From Rhyacophila brunnea (Eukaryota > Arthropoda > Insecta > Trichoptera > Rhyacophilidae), in the NCBI GenBank assembly GCA_022495005.1, contig JAGYXB010000204.1, positions 434,001 through 498,000 of the forward strand: a DNA stretch of 64,000 nucleotides, given 5' to 3'. The notes beneath the pieces were generated by a model. The model had not been told where the DNA came from, ran no database searches, and saw nothing but the letters and a program-made list of their open reading frames with translations. A program made the position numbers and the translations under genes. Shown one piece after another: positions 48,321 to 60,179 of the stretch. Within the stretch, counting starts at the first letter, position 1. Each line of letters starts with the position of its first letter.

Positions 48321-50700
48321 GTTGGATTTATATGACAAACTATATTTTGTTCGGCATGCGTCATTTGCACCCGCAATCCGCGCATCGCCCAGCCACAATC
48401 TTTTTAGACCATGCTTCAACTGAGGTAGGTACCTATAGCCTTAACAAAGTCAAACATTTTTGAATTTGTTGCAGCCGTTGCAGTATATAAAACCATTCCA
48501 GGTTTTCTAGTAAACCCGGTCCACAAATAGTCCATTTCGAAAGAAAAAATAATATATAGGTACCTAATTATTTTTCATAGATTTAAAAGTATAATTTTAT
48601 TAGTAATAAAATAAAATTCATATACTTACATAACTACATGACGTCACGGACTGCATTTTATACAATGTTTACATGGGCCGTTCACACAGCCTATTCAGCG
48701 TATAAAGGTCGGCAACAACTCGTTAAGGAGTTCGGAAAGAAATTCATTCACTCTTACCCGGCATACTGCTTACCGTGCTTCATCGCACACTTTTACCTGT
48801 ATATTCTCCATTCTCAGATACTTCGAACTATGATACTAGGGATGGACACCTAACCCGTAGCTATTGTTAACCACTGGTTGGATTCACACTACGAGTCGCT
48901 GCGACCTATCGTACCCACTTATGGTAAATATATAGAGCGATATTAGGATCTGACTAAAATATTTTAATTAAATGGCATCCATCATAACGCATCCATTGTA
49001 AATGGCGAGGTTTTAGATAACACAGATATTATTTCATTTCGCAATCCTAGGTGAAAGAACTTATGAAGAAGATTCCGTAGTAGTAACTAATATGTTCAGA
49101 GCAGCTAACTGCTTTGAAGATTGAAATTAGTATGGTGACCATGGAATGGACAATGGAAAAGAATAAGATAATATACAAATCTTGGCCACCTTGGCGGACT
49201 TTCAACACCAACGATAATCCTACTGAATTCTTGCTTTAATCGCTCCAGTGTGCGAATATTCTTCATCGTCATCTTCCAAAATTTACACAGCAGATCATGA
49301 TCAGTCTATCCAAACTCTCGCATTAGAGTGACATGTTAAAAAAAGCCAGAGCTCAAAATGGATCGGAGTATATAAAAATATTTTGACCATTTGATCTACA
49401 TATGGGATATAACAAAAAATCGAACACACTTATATTTATAAAATATACATATATTTAGTAGCTATGTTAATATTTTCGGAAAATTATCGAGTGCTCCAGT
49501 TAAAGTAAAAAGCTCTAGTAAAATTTTCCATATCGAACGATGTAATAAACTAAAGAGTTCGCCATACTCAATGAAATACTGAACTGCGATATTCTATCGT
49601 TATTAATGTTTAAAAAATAATTTTAGTATACATATTTGTATATTTACCATTCTATAGCATAATTTCTAGAGTCTGAACAGTATCGATAATTTTTATCACG
49701 TGAATGCATATGATATAATAATAACACTGTCCTAATAATATGACTAAACGTGTGTTTCCAGCCCTAGGATATAATAATACCATAACCCCGTCGCGTATTG
49801 CCCGTATCCAATATTGGTCGCAGAGTATCTGCAACATAATACGGCGTATATGTATGATACAATATATTGTATAAATATAATATACATTATACTACATCGT
49901 TGGGTGCAAACTCTCCCATCTTACTTAACCGAACTTTTAATGCGCTACAATTTAATTGTATGGCTTTTATTAACTTTATTATTATATTTCGTGTTCGAAC
50001 GAAAGCACTCGCCGCCCGATGTTTCTCTACTCCACTGGCTCTCAAAATTGAAATAAACAAATATCAATCGAACATAATATTCTCTTTTGTCACCAAATTA
50101 ATTCAAACTGACATAGGTACGTAACTATATTAAGTATAACAAAAATGCTTTCAAACTCAACTTTTTCTCGTTTTAAAAAATATTTATAATCACTAATTTA
50201 GTTTTAATAATAAAGAAGTTATTAGATTCAAGGTATACCTTAACACATTATACATTTATTGTAACTAGTTAATTTGAGTTTAGTCTATAAAGTTAAAAAC
50301 CGTTTATAATTTATTACTGAGAAAATGACTTTTATTATATTCCAAATTTGTGCGGTATTGGTCTTTTATTGGCATTGGCATATTTTATCATTTTGATTAA
50401 GGTTTTGTCACCCGGAAATTTAATTTTCCGGACATGCTAACTAACATCACATAATTGTATTTGGATACATTTCATCCATTATTTCTCAGTTACCTACAAA
50501 AAAAAGTACTTACTATACTTAGTATTTTATATGCAACAATGTTACGAACACGTATCCCATCAAATAATTAGAGGATGCGTACCATTCTAACATATTTTAT
50601 GAATTGGTCTGTGATTGGTTGATAAAACGAGATTTATGTTTTTTCTGGAATTAACGTATTTTTAGAATATACGCATTGTGAATTATTTAGATTTTTGTTG
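48321..50700. other. AT-rich tract with scattered GC-richer patches
   Basis: A 71-codon plus frame (48638-48853) has no known motif. GATTCACACTACGAGTCGC (about 48881) resembles the outer part of some hAT-type MITEs and is unbounded. No gene supported. Confidence 0.35.
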
Positions 50701-50704
50701 CCAA

Positions 50705-51030
50705 TAGTTAAAACAAATACCGAATGAAAATACCAATACCGGTATTTCGGTATTTCCCATTGAATACCGGTATTCGTAAAATAATTGAAAAAACAGAAGT
50801 CTACCAATAAAATATACTAAATATATGTAAAAATATATTTATAGCATGTGTTATTGCTGGTCACCAAGGACGATGCAGCGCTGCGGAAGTAAACCAAATA
50901 TCGCGTAACCCGACAAAAAATACAGTCCTGTAAGCCTTTTATTCAATACCGAATATATTGGTATTGTCCGAGTTTTAAAACCGGTATTTCGGTATTGAAA
51001 AATACTGGTATACCCGTATTACAGTCCCTA
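50705..51030. repeat. Inverted-repeat element rich in ATACCGGTAT words
   Basis: AATACCGGTATTTCGGTAT occurs inverted and direct at both sides: 50738-50775 and 50985-51025. The right end on the minus strand reads TAGGGACTGTAATACGGG and TATACCAGTATTTTTCAATA. Termini of the style TAGGGRYTGTAATACCGG occur in hAT-like MITEs (from memory). Target duplication not found. Confidence 0.55.
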
Positions 51031-52205
51031 GGTGGTGGGTGATTATGTAGGTATTAACAAAACTTTCTTTTTCGATGAATGGTTATTTTGACATTCGCAT
51101 AACTCATTGCACTGGACAGTATCAAACACACATTCATATAATTAAAAAGGTAGGTGTGTATAAATAGAAACAATTAAGTCAGACGCGCGTGGGAGTCTGT
51201 TAGTACAAAGAAAAATCGACAGACTGCGCCTGAATATCCCTCAAAAATCTCAAGTAAATGTATTTTTTATGATGTAGAATAACTAGGAAAGTATGTACGG
51301 TTTTTAAAATTAATTAAAAAAAATATGTGGTCTGCGGCGCTATTTTATTGACAACAATTGAGTATATATTTTTTACTGTGGGCCTCTAAATCAGTCGCTG
51401 ATTCGGTACTGATTAGTGTCTATTTTTTAAAAGCACTATATATAAGTTGTAACTGAATTTAAGTTTAATAAATGAGTCTAGTTATATAATATGTGTAGTT
51501 ATGGCTTTATTATGTTACATTCCACGTCATAAAGGATTCCCAATATATTAATAAATTATGTTTCATTACGTATTGATTTATTTTCCACCCCCGAAAAAAG
51601 CTTGGAACCACTGCCACAGGGTATGTGCGTATATAAAAATGTATCTTATTTTATAATGTGCTTCTTCTCGCTCACGCATTATGCAGCCTTCTCTCTCGCA
51701 CTCCTTGCCGGCTGTTTGCGCTTACAAAATAATAACTGCTTATAAAAAATCTATGCTATAAATTTTACAACTCTGTGCTCTCTCAGAGAAACGTTGTATT
51801 ATAAATAATAAATGTAAAGGAAAATAAAAAAAGTCCAGTAATATATATGTTTATATCACCCGTCTGTTATTATTATTATAAAAATGGCGCTCACAACCTT
51901 TTCATTGATTTACATCAATAATATGTTAAAAACAAAATTTATTTTTAATTACTAATACCTTCATGATACGCCACTGCTTTTTAAAGTTGGAAATATTAAA
52001 AAAACAACAGACATAACCAAAATATTTCATTCCATCATAATCAATTATCTGCAAATTGTGTAGTATTATACGTTTTTAGAAATGTTAAACTATTAACGTA
52101 TTGATTTTATATATAGTAGGTACTTAATATATATATTATAAAGAATTATTGTATGTACTTTATGAAGATATAATTACTTAGGTACTTTCATTAGTACTTT
52201 GGTTA
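51031..52205. other. AT-rich tract with isolated hAT-like ends
   Basis: The minus strand at 51613-51588 reads CAGTGGTTCCAAGCTTTTTT, a classic hAT (Charlie-like) end, and CAGTGGCGTATCATGAAGG starts at 51976 on the minus strand. Neither has a located partner. No gene seen. Confidence 0.45.
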
Positions 52206-52384
52206 ACTTTTTAGGTAAGTATTCGTTTATGATACGTGATTTTTATAAGTATTCCATTTTATTCAAGTACTAAGGTCCCTTGAGTAATATTATAATAGGT
52301 AGTTTTGAAGAATATTCTCTAAAAGTCTAATAGAACCCTAGGTATTAATAATTTTATAATTACAACGGCATGTGTATAATTTAA

Positions 52385-52410
52385 ATATATATATATATAT
52401 ATATATATAT
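52385..52410. repeat. (AT)13 microsatellite
   Basis: Twenty-six bases of perfect AT dinucleotide. Confidence 0.95.
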
Positions 52411-52588
52411 AATCGATACCTAATTGATAATTCACGTAATATTCTGTTGAATTACCTAAATCTATAAATAAATATTTTATTTTAAAATAGTTCTTGAACA
52501 TTTAAGAGGTAAAAAAAAACATTCGATTTGAAACTGTTGCAGTTCCCTGAATTTGAGCAATCGTGCTGGAGGCGCTATTATTTGTGGA

Positions 52589-52617
52589 GGGGATTGTCGG
52601 GCGGCAGGGGAGAGGGG
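52589..52617 (+). other. G-quadruplex motif
   Basis: Four G-runs (GGGG, GGG, GGGG, GGGG) are separated by ATTGTC, CGGCA and AGA. This satisfies the G3+N1-7 rule. It stands out in DNA of very low GC content. Confidence 0.75.
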
Positions 52618-53014
52618 AGGTCTTGATTACCCCTGGCTATTCTCTCAATAACATAACAATAATAATTATACTCGAATTAAAACAATGTAATACTAAGTAT
52701 CCGATGCGATCGGAATGTAATTTCATAGCATTTGTTCATTGAAAAACTTATTTTATGGAGCATTTTTTATTACCCTATTCGTATATTATATTTTATTATT
52801 ATAATTAAAATCGTAAGCACTAACCACACACATATAAATAAAGCCAAAAATTCTTAACGCTTCTGATCGATACTGGGGTTCTTATATAATATAACATGTG
52901 ATATATTTTAATATACTATACATATACTATAGTATATTATTATGTTCGTTTACTTTTAGAGTACTGCATTAATTATAAGATATTATTTTAAATAACCTTC
53001 TTCTTTGAGAAAAC

Positions 53015-53110
53015 TTCTTTATCCGTGGTTCACCGGTTCGATTTCCAATTTTTGAAAATTAAAACATCTGACCTAATAGATTGAGCGAATGACTAACTAC
53101 TATTTTTTTT
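53015..53110 (+). repeat. Decayed scrap of the 11-kb SINE family
   Basis: CGGTTCGATTTCC is a B box, preceded by a remnant CGTGGTTCAC. TGACCTAATAGATTGAGCGA then ATGACTAACTACTATTT aligns with the SINE body at 11021-11254 (GACCTAATAGGTTGAGC, GGCTGACATCCATTT). The region between A and B boxes is deleted. Confidence 0.7.
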
Positions 53111-54705
53111 TTTTTAAATATATTTAAAACTCTATAGGCGGGTATCCACAAAATAATAATGATTTTATATTTTACGAAAATCCATTTGCAAGTTAGTAAC
53201 CAGCACTGAATTTCTACATCAGCCATTTCAGTTAGTCCTTATCATAATTCCAATATTTATTTTAATATGATTTGTCGCCGCCTGAGAGATATTTTTGGGG
53301 TATTAATTATTTGAATAAGTAGACAAAACAATAGTATTGATTCATAACCAATGTAAACAATAATATTATAATATTTTCCTATTTACCCATAAGTATATAA
53401 TTATGAGAACAAAATTAATCTACATAGTTGTGTAAGTATTTAATTTGATCGAGTTACCTATTATATACCTAGCTGATAAAAAGTAAAAAGGAGATAATAT
53501 GTATAATTGAGTTGCATGCCCTGTCATATACTTATTATTGTGTATTAATTAACAAGTAACTAGATTATAGATCAATAAGATCATCAGAATCGTAATATTA
53601 TTTCTGCTTTCGTAAAATTTTCACGATGTTCAATACTGTGATAACTTATGTAATAAATACTTTTGTTTTTATAAATATTATGAATATAGGTACCTACTTA
53701 TTTCAATTCCATGTTTTTGACTTTCCGGTTTTATTTATATTACAGATAAAGTATTATCTAAGTTATAATCGAGACATCCGAGAATATAAGTTACTATATC
53801 GATTTCAACTAGTATATTAATAATAACTAAAAATAAAATAACCGTTTGTCACACGTTATTAGATGGCTTATTAGTATGAAGAAGGTACTGAGTACCTACA
53901 TAGTGGTTTTACGACTAAAACTTGAAGATATGACGCGGAATATTATAATTATTATCTTGTCTATGTTATCTTTCTTTTGGGATATGTTTTAGTTGTCAAC
54001 GCGCAAAAATACTGCGAATGCATTTAAAAACCAAGTACCTTTACATATATTTAAAAAAAATATATTTGAATGATGCAGTACTTAAAACTGTGAAATAAAA
54101 TATAAAGAAAAAAACAAACTCAAATGTTGGTAAATTTATAGATGGTTTTTGGATGAATTGCACCGATTCCATAAATAATGAAAGAAATCTTGAAACATTG
54201 AAGTTAATTGTGTCAGTTTTGCAACTCGTCTCCTGATCGTTAAATGCGCAACAACGTCTAAATTACACCATCCTATTTGATCAAAAGAAATGCAGGTTGA
54301 AAGAAAAATTCTTACGAAACTGATTCAAGTAATACTATACTACTAAATCGATGATAAAACGATGAATTAGTCAAAAATCTACACGGTAAAAAATTAAAAA
54401 CTTAATAAACAAAATTTTAATAATAAATATGACCATAAATATAATGTAATAATAACGTTATTCGTGACATAAATATGTAACGAATTCAATTTTTTTTTAC
54501 AATTGTAAGTTTATCTTTGACTGCAAAAAAAAACTTTTTAGTATTTTCAGGTACATATTTATTAATTAATACATTTGAAATTGTAAATTATCAGAAAAAT
54601 GTCTCTAATTGCAAGCTTAGTATTTTTCTGCTATGTGCCTCTGCTGGTATTCTGCTGGTATAAGCATCGCCCTTAAGAACCTACATATTACGTTATGAGA
54701 TGTTG
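53111..54705. other. AT-rich non-coding tract
   Basis: No gene or bounded repeat recognised. Confidence 0.45.
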
Positions 54706-54717
54706 GTGGGTATCTAT

Positions 54718-55247
54718 CAGGGCTTCGAACCGCTATTTTTTCGTTCCATAATATAAGATCTATGTTAGGTTCGGATCCGATTTTCATTCCGAAAAAAAAT
54801 TCGGTTTAGCTCCGAATGATTAATTTTTAAATGTTTTTATTTCTATTAAAAATTTTGTTTCTTCCATAATTTAGAACCTTCTATCTATGGTACCTACCTA
54901 CTTGTATGATAGCCTAGCGCCACACTCCGAAACCAATGATTATATTGCATCGCACGGCCGGAGCCTTATGCCGGGTCCACACTGGCAACATGTCGCGCGA
55001 CAACCTCGTTAAATTTTACGATAAGTATGATAATTATCGTAATATTTAACGAGGTTATCCGATATTCAGTGTGGACAGATTGACAAATGACAACTGAAGT
55101 GTGGAGTAAGATCATGTTAACACGGGTGTTTGAACATGTACCGAACCGAAAAAAACAGATATTTTTTTCCGGTTCGGTTCCGGTTTTCGTTTCGACAAAA
55201 ATAACGGTTCTTTCCGGTTTTCAGTTCAATTACGGTTTGAAGCTCTG
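54718..55247. mobile_element. hAT-like non-autonomous element, 530 bp, with 8-bp target duplication
   Basis: The left end CAGGGCTTCGAACCG and the complement of the right end (CAGAGCTTCAAACCG) differ at two of 15 positions. GTATCTAT (54710-54717) and GTATTTAT (55248-55255) are the 8-bp target duplication with one change, as expected for hAT. The interior has no transposase. GGTTCGG and CGGTTT words populate both halves. A palindromic MITE is nested inside. Confidence 0.85.
54975..55076. mobile_element. Palindromic MITE nested in the hAT-like element
   Basis: GTCCACACTG and AACCTCGTTAAAT in the left arm pair with ATTTAACGAGGTT and CAGTGTGGAC in the right arm around a central AT-rich ATAAGTATGATAATTAT. 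Length 102 bp. Confidence 0.82.
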
Positions 55248-55255
55248 GTATTTAT

Positions 55256-56440
55256 CCTATATATCTACGGAATAACCGATTATAATTTCGGAACTTACGC
55301 CGATAAGTGCTTAAAACTAAACGTCAAATTTTTGAACTGTTATCAATATAAAATTGACAAATTAAATTCTCTTACAACAAGATTTAAGATTGCACCGAAT
55401 GGCTAACAGAGTCCCCTCTAAAGTTAAATTATTAATTTAACTATGTACCATGTTCTTTTATTTTCACTAAAGTGGCGTTGTCTCATACACGCCTTTTAAA
55501 TGTAAGTAATATCGACTGTAAATTTGTATTATACCTACCTGACCATAGAGAAAAACAAAATATAATGAAAATACGGCGTGTATTTATATGTAGACTTAAT
55601 AATTATAATATATAATAGACATAGGTTTTCATAACATATACCTAGTATGTCAAGCGGAGGTTCACTAAACAACCATTACTCAAATAATAATAAAAATCCA
55701 TTCCATTTTTTAAATTAATCGTCAAAAAATATTGTGATGAAAACGTACTGAGACATTTGAATTTAAGTAGTATGTATACCTTCAACTTCAGGAACAAATT
55801 GATTTCTTGATCATCTTACTTTCATATAAGTAGCACTTCTTGGTTTATACATTCACATAACTTTTTGATTATATTATATATGAAGCGAAACTACTTGCCA
55901 TACTTTAAAATCCATATTGAAATTAATATGACGTTACAGCCAGGGGAGGAGGGTATCTCCTAACTTTTATGACATATTTGAAGGGTCCCTCCTTCAACCA
56001 AAAAGTCTAGGAAATTATTACCATGTAGATACCTACAAACAATTATATAATACAATGTATATAATATAAAGCCAACTATATTACGTAAAATGCATTTAGT
56101 ACCTACTAAAGGATATAATATTATTTTATAGTCATCCATTTAATTTAATATTAGCCGTATTGTGCCTACTTGTCGTTATAATATAAACAAATAGCGATTT
56201 ACATTGATGGAGTATTAATAAATATTACAATTTATGCTGACAATAAATCAATTTAAAGAATTGAAATATTTTCAAGGCAATGCGTCACATTTTATTGTAT
56301 TATATTTATTACATTCATTATTTATTAATATTATTTATTGTCAATGCAAAAATAATTGTTATTATTATAACTACGGCGCAATACAAATTGATAGTTCGCT
56401 AACATCATATTAATATTATATTATGTTTTACTTATAAGTA
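55256..56440. other. AT-rich non-coding tract
   Basis: No gene or bounded repeat recognised. Confidence 0.45.
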
Positions 56441-56448
56441 GTGTCCTC

Positions 56449-56701
56449 CAGCGTTGCCAATTCAGCGTCTTTCTTGACAGATCTAGCATTTTTCGATAGG
56501 CATCTAACAATAATAATTATTAATCTAAAAGGTATGTTCTTTAATTATCTATGTCTTTCGTACAAGAAAGAAGCTCTTGTCTTCAAACTTGAACGCCGTT
56601 GACACAATATTTGTTGTCAATTTTGAAATATTATATTCCTGTTAAAATGTATGGTTTTTATATATATGGACATTTTTTGTCAACAACAGTTGGCAACACT
56701 G
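56449..56701. mobile_element. hAT-like MITE, 253 bp, with 8-bp target duplication
   Basis: The left end CAGCGTTGCCAATT matches the complement of the right end, CAGTGTTGCCAACTG. The flanks GTGTCCTC (56441-56448) and GTGTCTTA (56702-56709) agree at six of eight positions. A diverged second copy is at 46850-47283, and CAGCGTTGCCAACTATGC at 62701 may be a third terminus. No coding capacity. Confidence 0.8.
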
Positions 56702-56814
56702 GTGTCTTATCAACGTTGCATTCCTACATTATAATAATTGAATATAATTAAATTTATTCAATGAACAGTCGTTAAACATATGTTTTATTTCAACAAAAAC
56801 AATACAATTAACAG

Positions 56815-56936
56815 GGGTTTCTTCTTGTGCCTTACCCTATTCAAGATCAGTAGACGTTTTTGACGTATGTAAAAAATCATTACAGTGCAAATTTTCCTTA
56901 TCGTTGTCCTCCCATAATGTGGCCGAGATACTATAG
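56815..56936 (-). pseudogene. Decayed LINE 3' end, relative of the 18-kb fragment (minus strand)
   Basis: From 56936 the minus strand reads CTATAGTATCTCGGCCACAT then TATGGGAGGACAA, matching the 18-kb LINE's CTACAATACCTCGGCCACAT and TATGAGAGGACAA; the product is YLGHIMGGQ. It ends in GGCACAAGAAGAAAC, matching the LINE tail GGCACAATAAGAAGAA. Between these the copy is shortened and out of frame. A 130-codon minus-strand frame across it is in a different register and not meaningful. Confidence 0.72.
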
Positions 56937-59815
56937 TTTTTTTATTTTTGACTAATGAAAGACGAAGGATGCCGATTTGTTTAGCGTAGTGTCCATAATT
57001 GAATATCATAGAAAAATGAGAGGATATAAAGTTAACCTTACGTAGTCTCAGGTATAGGTCGAGGACTCTGTTGCCATGGACGCCTCTCTTTAATTGCGTA
57101 GATAAGTTAAAATACTCACCTTTTATGATCACTCTTGTTATTTGAAAATATGCATAATAGCGAAACACATAATTCATTTTTCATCTACGTCAAGATTTTC
57201 TATGACAATTATCTCTTTATTATAAATATAGATTACTTTCCATATTTCACTAGTGTTTATGAGAGAAAGTCATAGCACACAGAGTAGCGACTGATTACTG
57301 TACCAGATCAAGTGATTTCGTTAATATATATCGTACTATTACACTATTATTTAATATACAATATTCTTTTCCGAAAATCGTTTCGCTTGCTCGTATACCA
57401 ATACCAACATAATATAATATGATATAGCGCACCCATTATGTGCAATAAACTCATTTCAGTTTCACAATTTTATAAGTTTCCCGAGCTTAACTTTCACAAT
57501 AATATACTACTATCTATAAGTTTGTTGCGTAGATATTATGAAATAAAATATGAAAGAGTTTTCTTTCTTATTTTCTTAATTCAATTGAGAATTAATGAGA
57601 TTTTATCATGTAAGAAATAGTATAATTATTATTTATTTATTACCTACTTAAAATATCGGTAGATGCTCATGCATATATTATTTTCCTTATAACTGAATAT
57701 GTATAGATACTAGATAGATAGCAGGCGTCTCGTATACTGTTTTTTCGGTTTATATTATATATGTGTGCAAAGGAAAAGGGATTTATTAAAGATTATACAA
57801 TTAGTATTATAAAGGGGTTAGTCGTATCAACGCCTCTGAATTACTATTTTTCACACAGAAATATAAATATTCAGATACAAAGTTATCCAATTAGTAGTTA
57901 AGTACTCAATTTTCGCTCATGAAAAGTAGTAATTTTGAGCATTATGTTCTTTGTTCTTTTGAACACAGATATTTTAAGAGAAGAGACCATTCAAATTATG
58001 CCAATCTTTGCTGGAATTCAATTAGCTTCAATCATTAATTATCACATCCATAGCGCCTATTCCTAAATTCACTTTCACAAAATTCATAAACTACGATCAG
58101 ATTCTAAAATATTTTTTGTATCTGAAATATCTTTTAACCATTGAGTAGGAATTACTTTATAGGGAAATTAAGCACATAGAGGCTGTAATGTTTTTTAAAT
58201 CAAAAAGATACGTGCTTTAGCACATACATCTTCCAGGTTATTCAACTTTCGTGTTTTGATGTAAGGATTTTTTCACCTATCAATGATGTATTTAAAAATC
58301 ACAATATCGTTTTTTTATATTCTTTTCGAATTTTGAAAATTATTGTGTTTCTAACAAAAATATTGAATGGAAATACGTACACATAGCTACAAATAATATA
58401 AATGTTTTAGTACACTGCATGTCATTGACAAATAATCAACGAACAATCACATACTCGTTCAAACTTTTCGCGTACCACTAGAGGTACACGTACCAATGTT
58501 TGAGAAACAACATAATTTTAAATTATAAATAATATTTTCACCAATTAGTGGAAATAAAAGATGCGAGTCGAGTGGTCTGACCGTTTGAAATTTGTACAGA
58601 AATTGACCGGAATTATGAATTTTCCATAATAATGCAACTTTATTAAATACACCCCTCATCCTCCCCAAGTACGTATCGACCCCCATGAAATTACATTCTG
58701 GCTTATACATAATTTGTTTGAATTAGTCAATAAGTAATAAACTTCTCGGGCATTCGGGGAGCATAATATTTTATGCATAATTCGGGTATCGCGTGACTTT
58801 CAATAAAACTTTTTTTTTTATTACATTTGATTTATATTACATTTAAATAATATGCTGCCAAACCTCACTGCGCCTTTGCCACGTCTATTGAAATATTTGC
58901 TATTATTTGTCATTCACTCTTCGACCGGTCGAGTTGTTTTTTGTTTTGTTTTATGTAAATTGTAATTTTTTCCATTTGCATTTTATTTATTATTAATGTC
59001 TATGATTTAATTTTGTGTTATATTGTCGTTTCAAAATGATCGTGAAATAATTTGAATTATCATACAATGGCCTTTGTATAAGTTATAAATTGGCAATTGT
59101 TTGTCATATATTCGTATTATTATCTAAATAAAAATACACGTATACAGCGATCATATATGTATATGTAATTTACAATTGAATATTTTAAACCAATTTTTCT
59201 GAATTGTAGATATGTATTAAACTAATATTAATTCTGAATATATACGGAAACTTAATACAGTAAATTCTTGCAATATTACAAGTTTATTTTTACACTTTTA
59301 AATGTACCTATTCTTGAAAATACTTGTTTGACCTAGTAATCGCCTTATACCCGGCCCTTTCCATTATTTTATTCATCATTCGTAGCTATGAGAGTCACCT
59401 AATTCTATTGTATGTATTAATTAACATACCAAATAATAATGGCTATAGCTACTTTTCAAGAATTTTGTGATTTCTTTTTAGCAATTAAAACCCAGTTATA
59501 TAATATAAACATTATGTTCTCTTACGTTTTAATGGATAAGAGCAATAGCTTATTACAATAAAAATAATTAATATAACTATAATATCAATCTCTACATAAA
59601 TTAATCTGCGGAATAGTGTTCGTAACATAGGTACCTATATCGTTATGAGTGTTATGACTTTTGAGTAAAAATCTATTGCTCTTTTTAGCTATAGGTATTA
59701 ATGGCATTGTATTTAGTTATTACATTAAAATAATATCAGTTGAACAATAATTTAATCCTGACATTTATAATTATATTATAATGTACTAATATAAAAGTAT
59801 TTTTTTGTTTAAACA
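56937..59815. other. AT-rich non-coding tract
   Basis: No gene is recognised. A donor-like AAAAG|GTGAGT occurs on the minus strand near 57121 without supporting exon evidence. Confidence 0.45.
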
Positions 59816-59839
59816 CTGTTTTTCTTTTTTCAGGTAAGT
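59812..59839 (+). promoter_or_regulatory. Candidate recursive splice site (ratchet point)
   Basis: Twelve uninterrupted pyrimidines (59819-59830) lead into CAG (59831-59833), followed at once by GTAAGT (59834-59839). This is a strong 3' splice site fused to a consensus 5' splice site. A branch-like TTTAAAC lies about 22 nt upstream, and no AG occurs between about 59797 and the splice AG. In Drosophila this exact arrangement marks ratchet points where long introns are removed in steps. The sequence fact is firm; use as a ratchet point is inference. Confidence 0.6.
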
Positions 59840-59882
59840 CACATTATGAATAATTATCGAAAACATTGAAATGGGGCGTAAG
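59834..59882 (+). other. Candidate 49-nt recursive-splice or 5' UTR exon
   Basis: If the 3' splice site at 59833 is used as an exon start, the next strong donor is AAG|GTAAGC at 59882/59883. The 49-nt segment holds stops in all three frames, a 7-codon upstream frame starting at 59846 (stop at 59867-59869), and then an ATG at 59871 in good context (GAAATGG) opening MGRK up to the donor. It could be a first coding exon after a 5' UTR splice or, as in vertebrate recursive-splice exons, a normally skipped exon. No downstream partner exon is proven. Confidence 0.4.
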
Positions 59883-60069
59883 GTAAGCAATTTCATGTTT
59901 ACAAAATGTAACTACATAGTTGTTGTTTATTTCTATAATTTATTAGAGAGTAATGTTCTATTTTAACATGTATGTCTTACCGCTCGACGTGATATTAAAG
60001 TTGTGTGCACAAATTCAAGTGTAACGCAGAAATGTTACTATTACGATGTTATCACAATTTTTCACGTCA

Positions 60070-60158
60070 TCGCGACGTTGTTGTCCGATCACCGAAGTTA
60101 AGCAACATTAGGCGCGGATAGTACTTGGATGGGTGACCGCTTGGGAACATTTTATTAT
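60070..60158 (+). pseudogene. 5S rRNA-derived retro-insertion
   Basis: GTCCGATCACCGAAGTTAAG, then CAACATTAGGCGCGGATAGT, then ACTTGGATGGGTGACCGC and TTGGGAACA (60083-60149) match the middle and 3' part of eukaryotic 5S rRNA with few changes, including the internal control region. The first 40 or so bases are missing or diverged and the 3' terminal stem is absent, so it is not a functional gene. AATTTTTCACGTCA (60056-60069) and AAATTTTCACATCA (60159-60172) agree at 12 of 14 positions and look like an aged target duplication, so the piece probably arrived by retrotransposition, alone or as the head of a 5S-type SINE. Confidence 0.85.
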
Positions 60159-60179
60159 AAATTTTCACATCAAAATGTG

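Noticed and set aside
56785..57177. 130-codon minus-strand open frame as a gene
   Set aside because: It overlaps, in another register, a decayed LINE 3' end (YLGHIM block and GGCACAAGAAG tail), so the frame is accidental.
60083..60149. Functional 5S rRNA gene
   Set aside because: The 5' part and 3' terminal stem are missing, so the fragment cannot fold or be processed as 5S rRNA.
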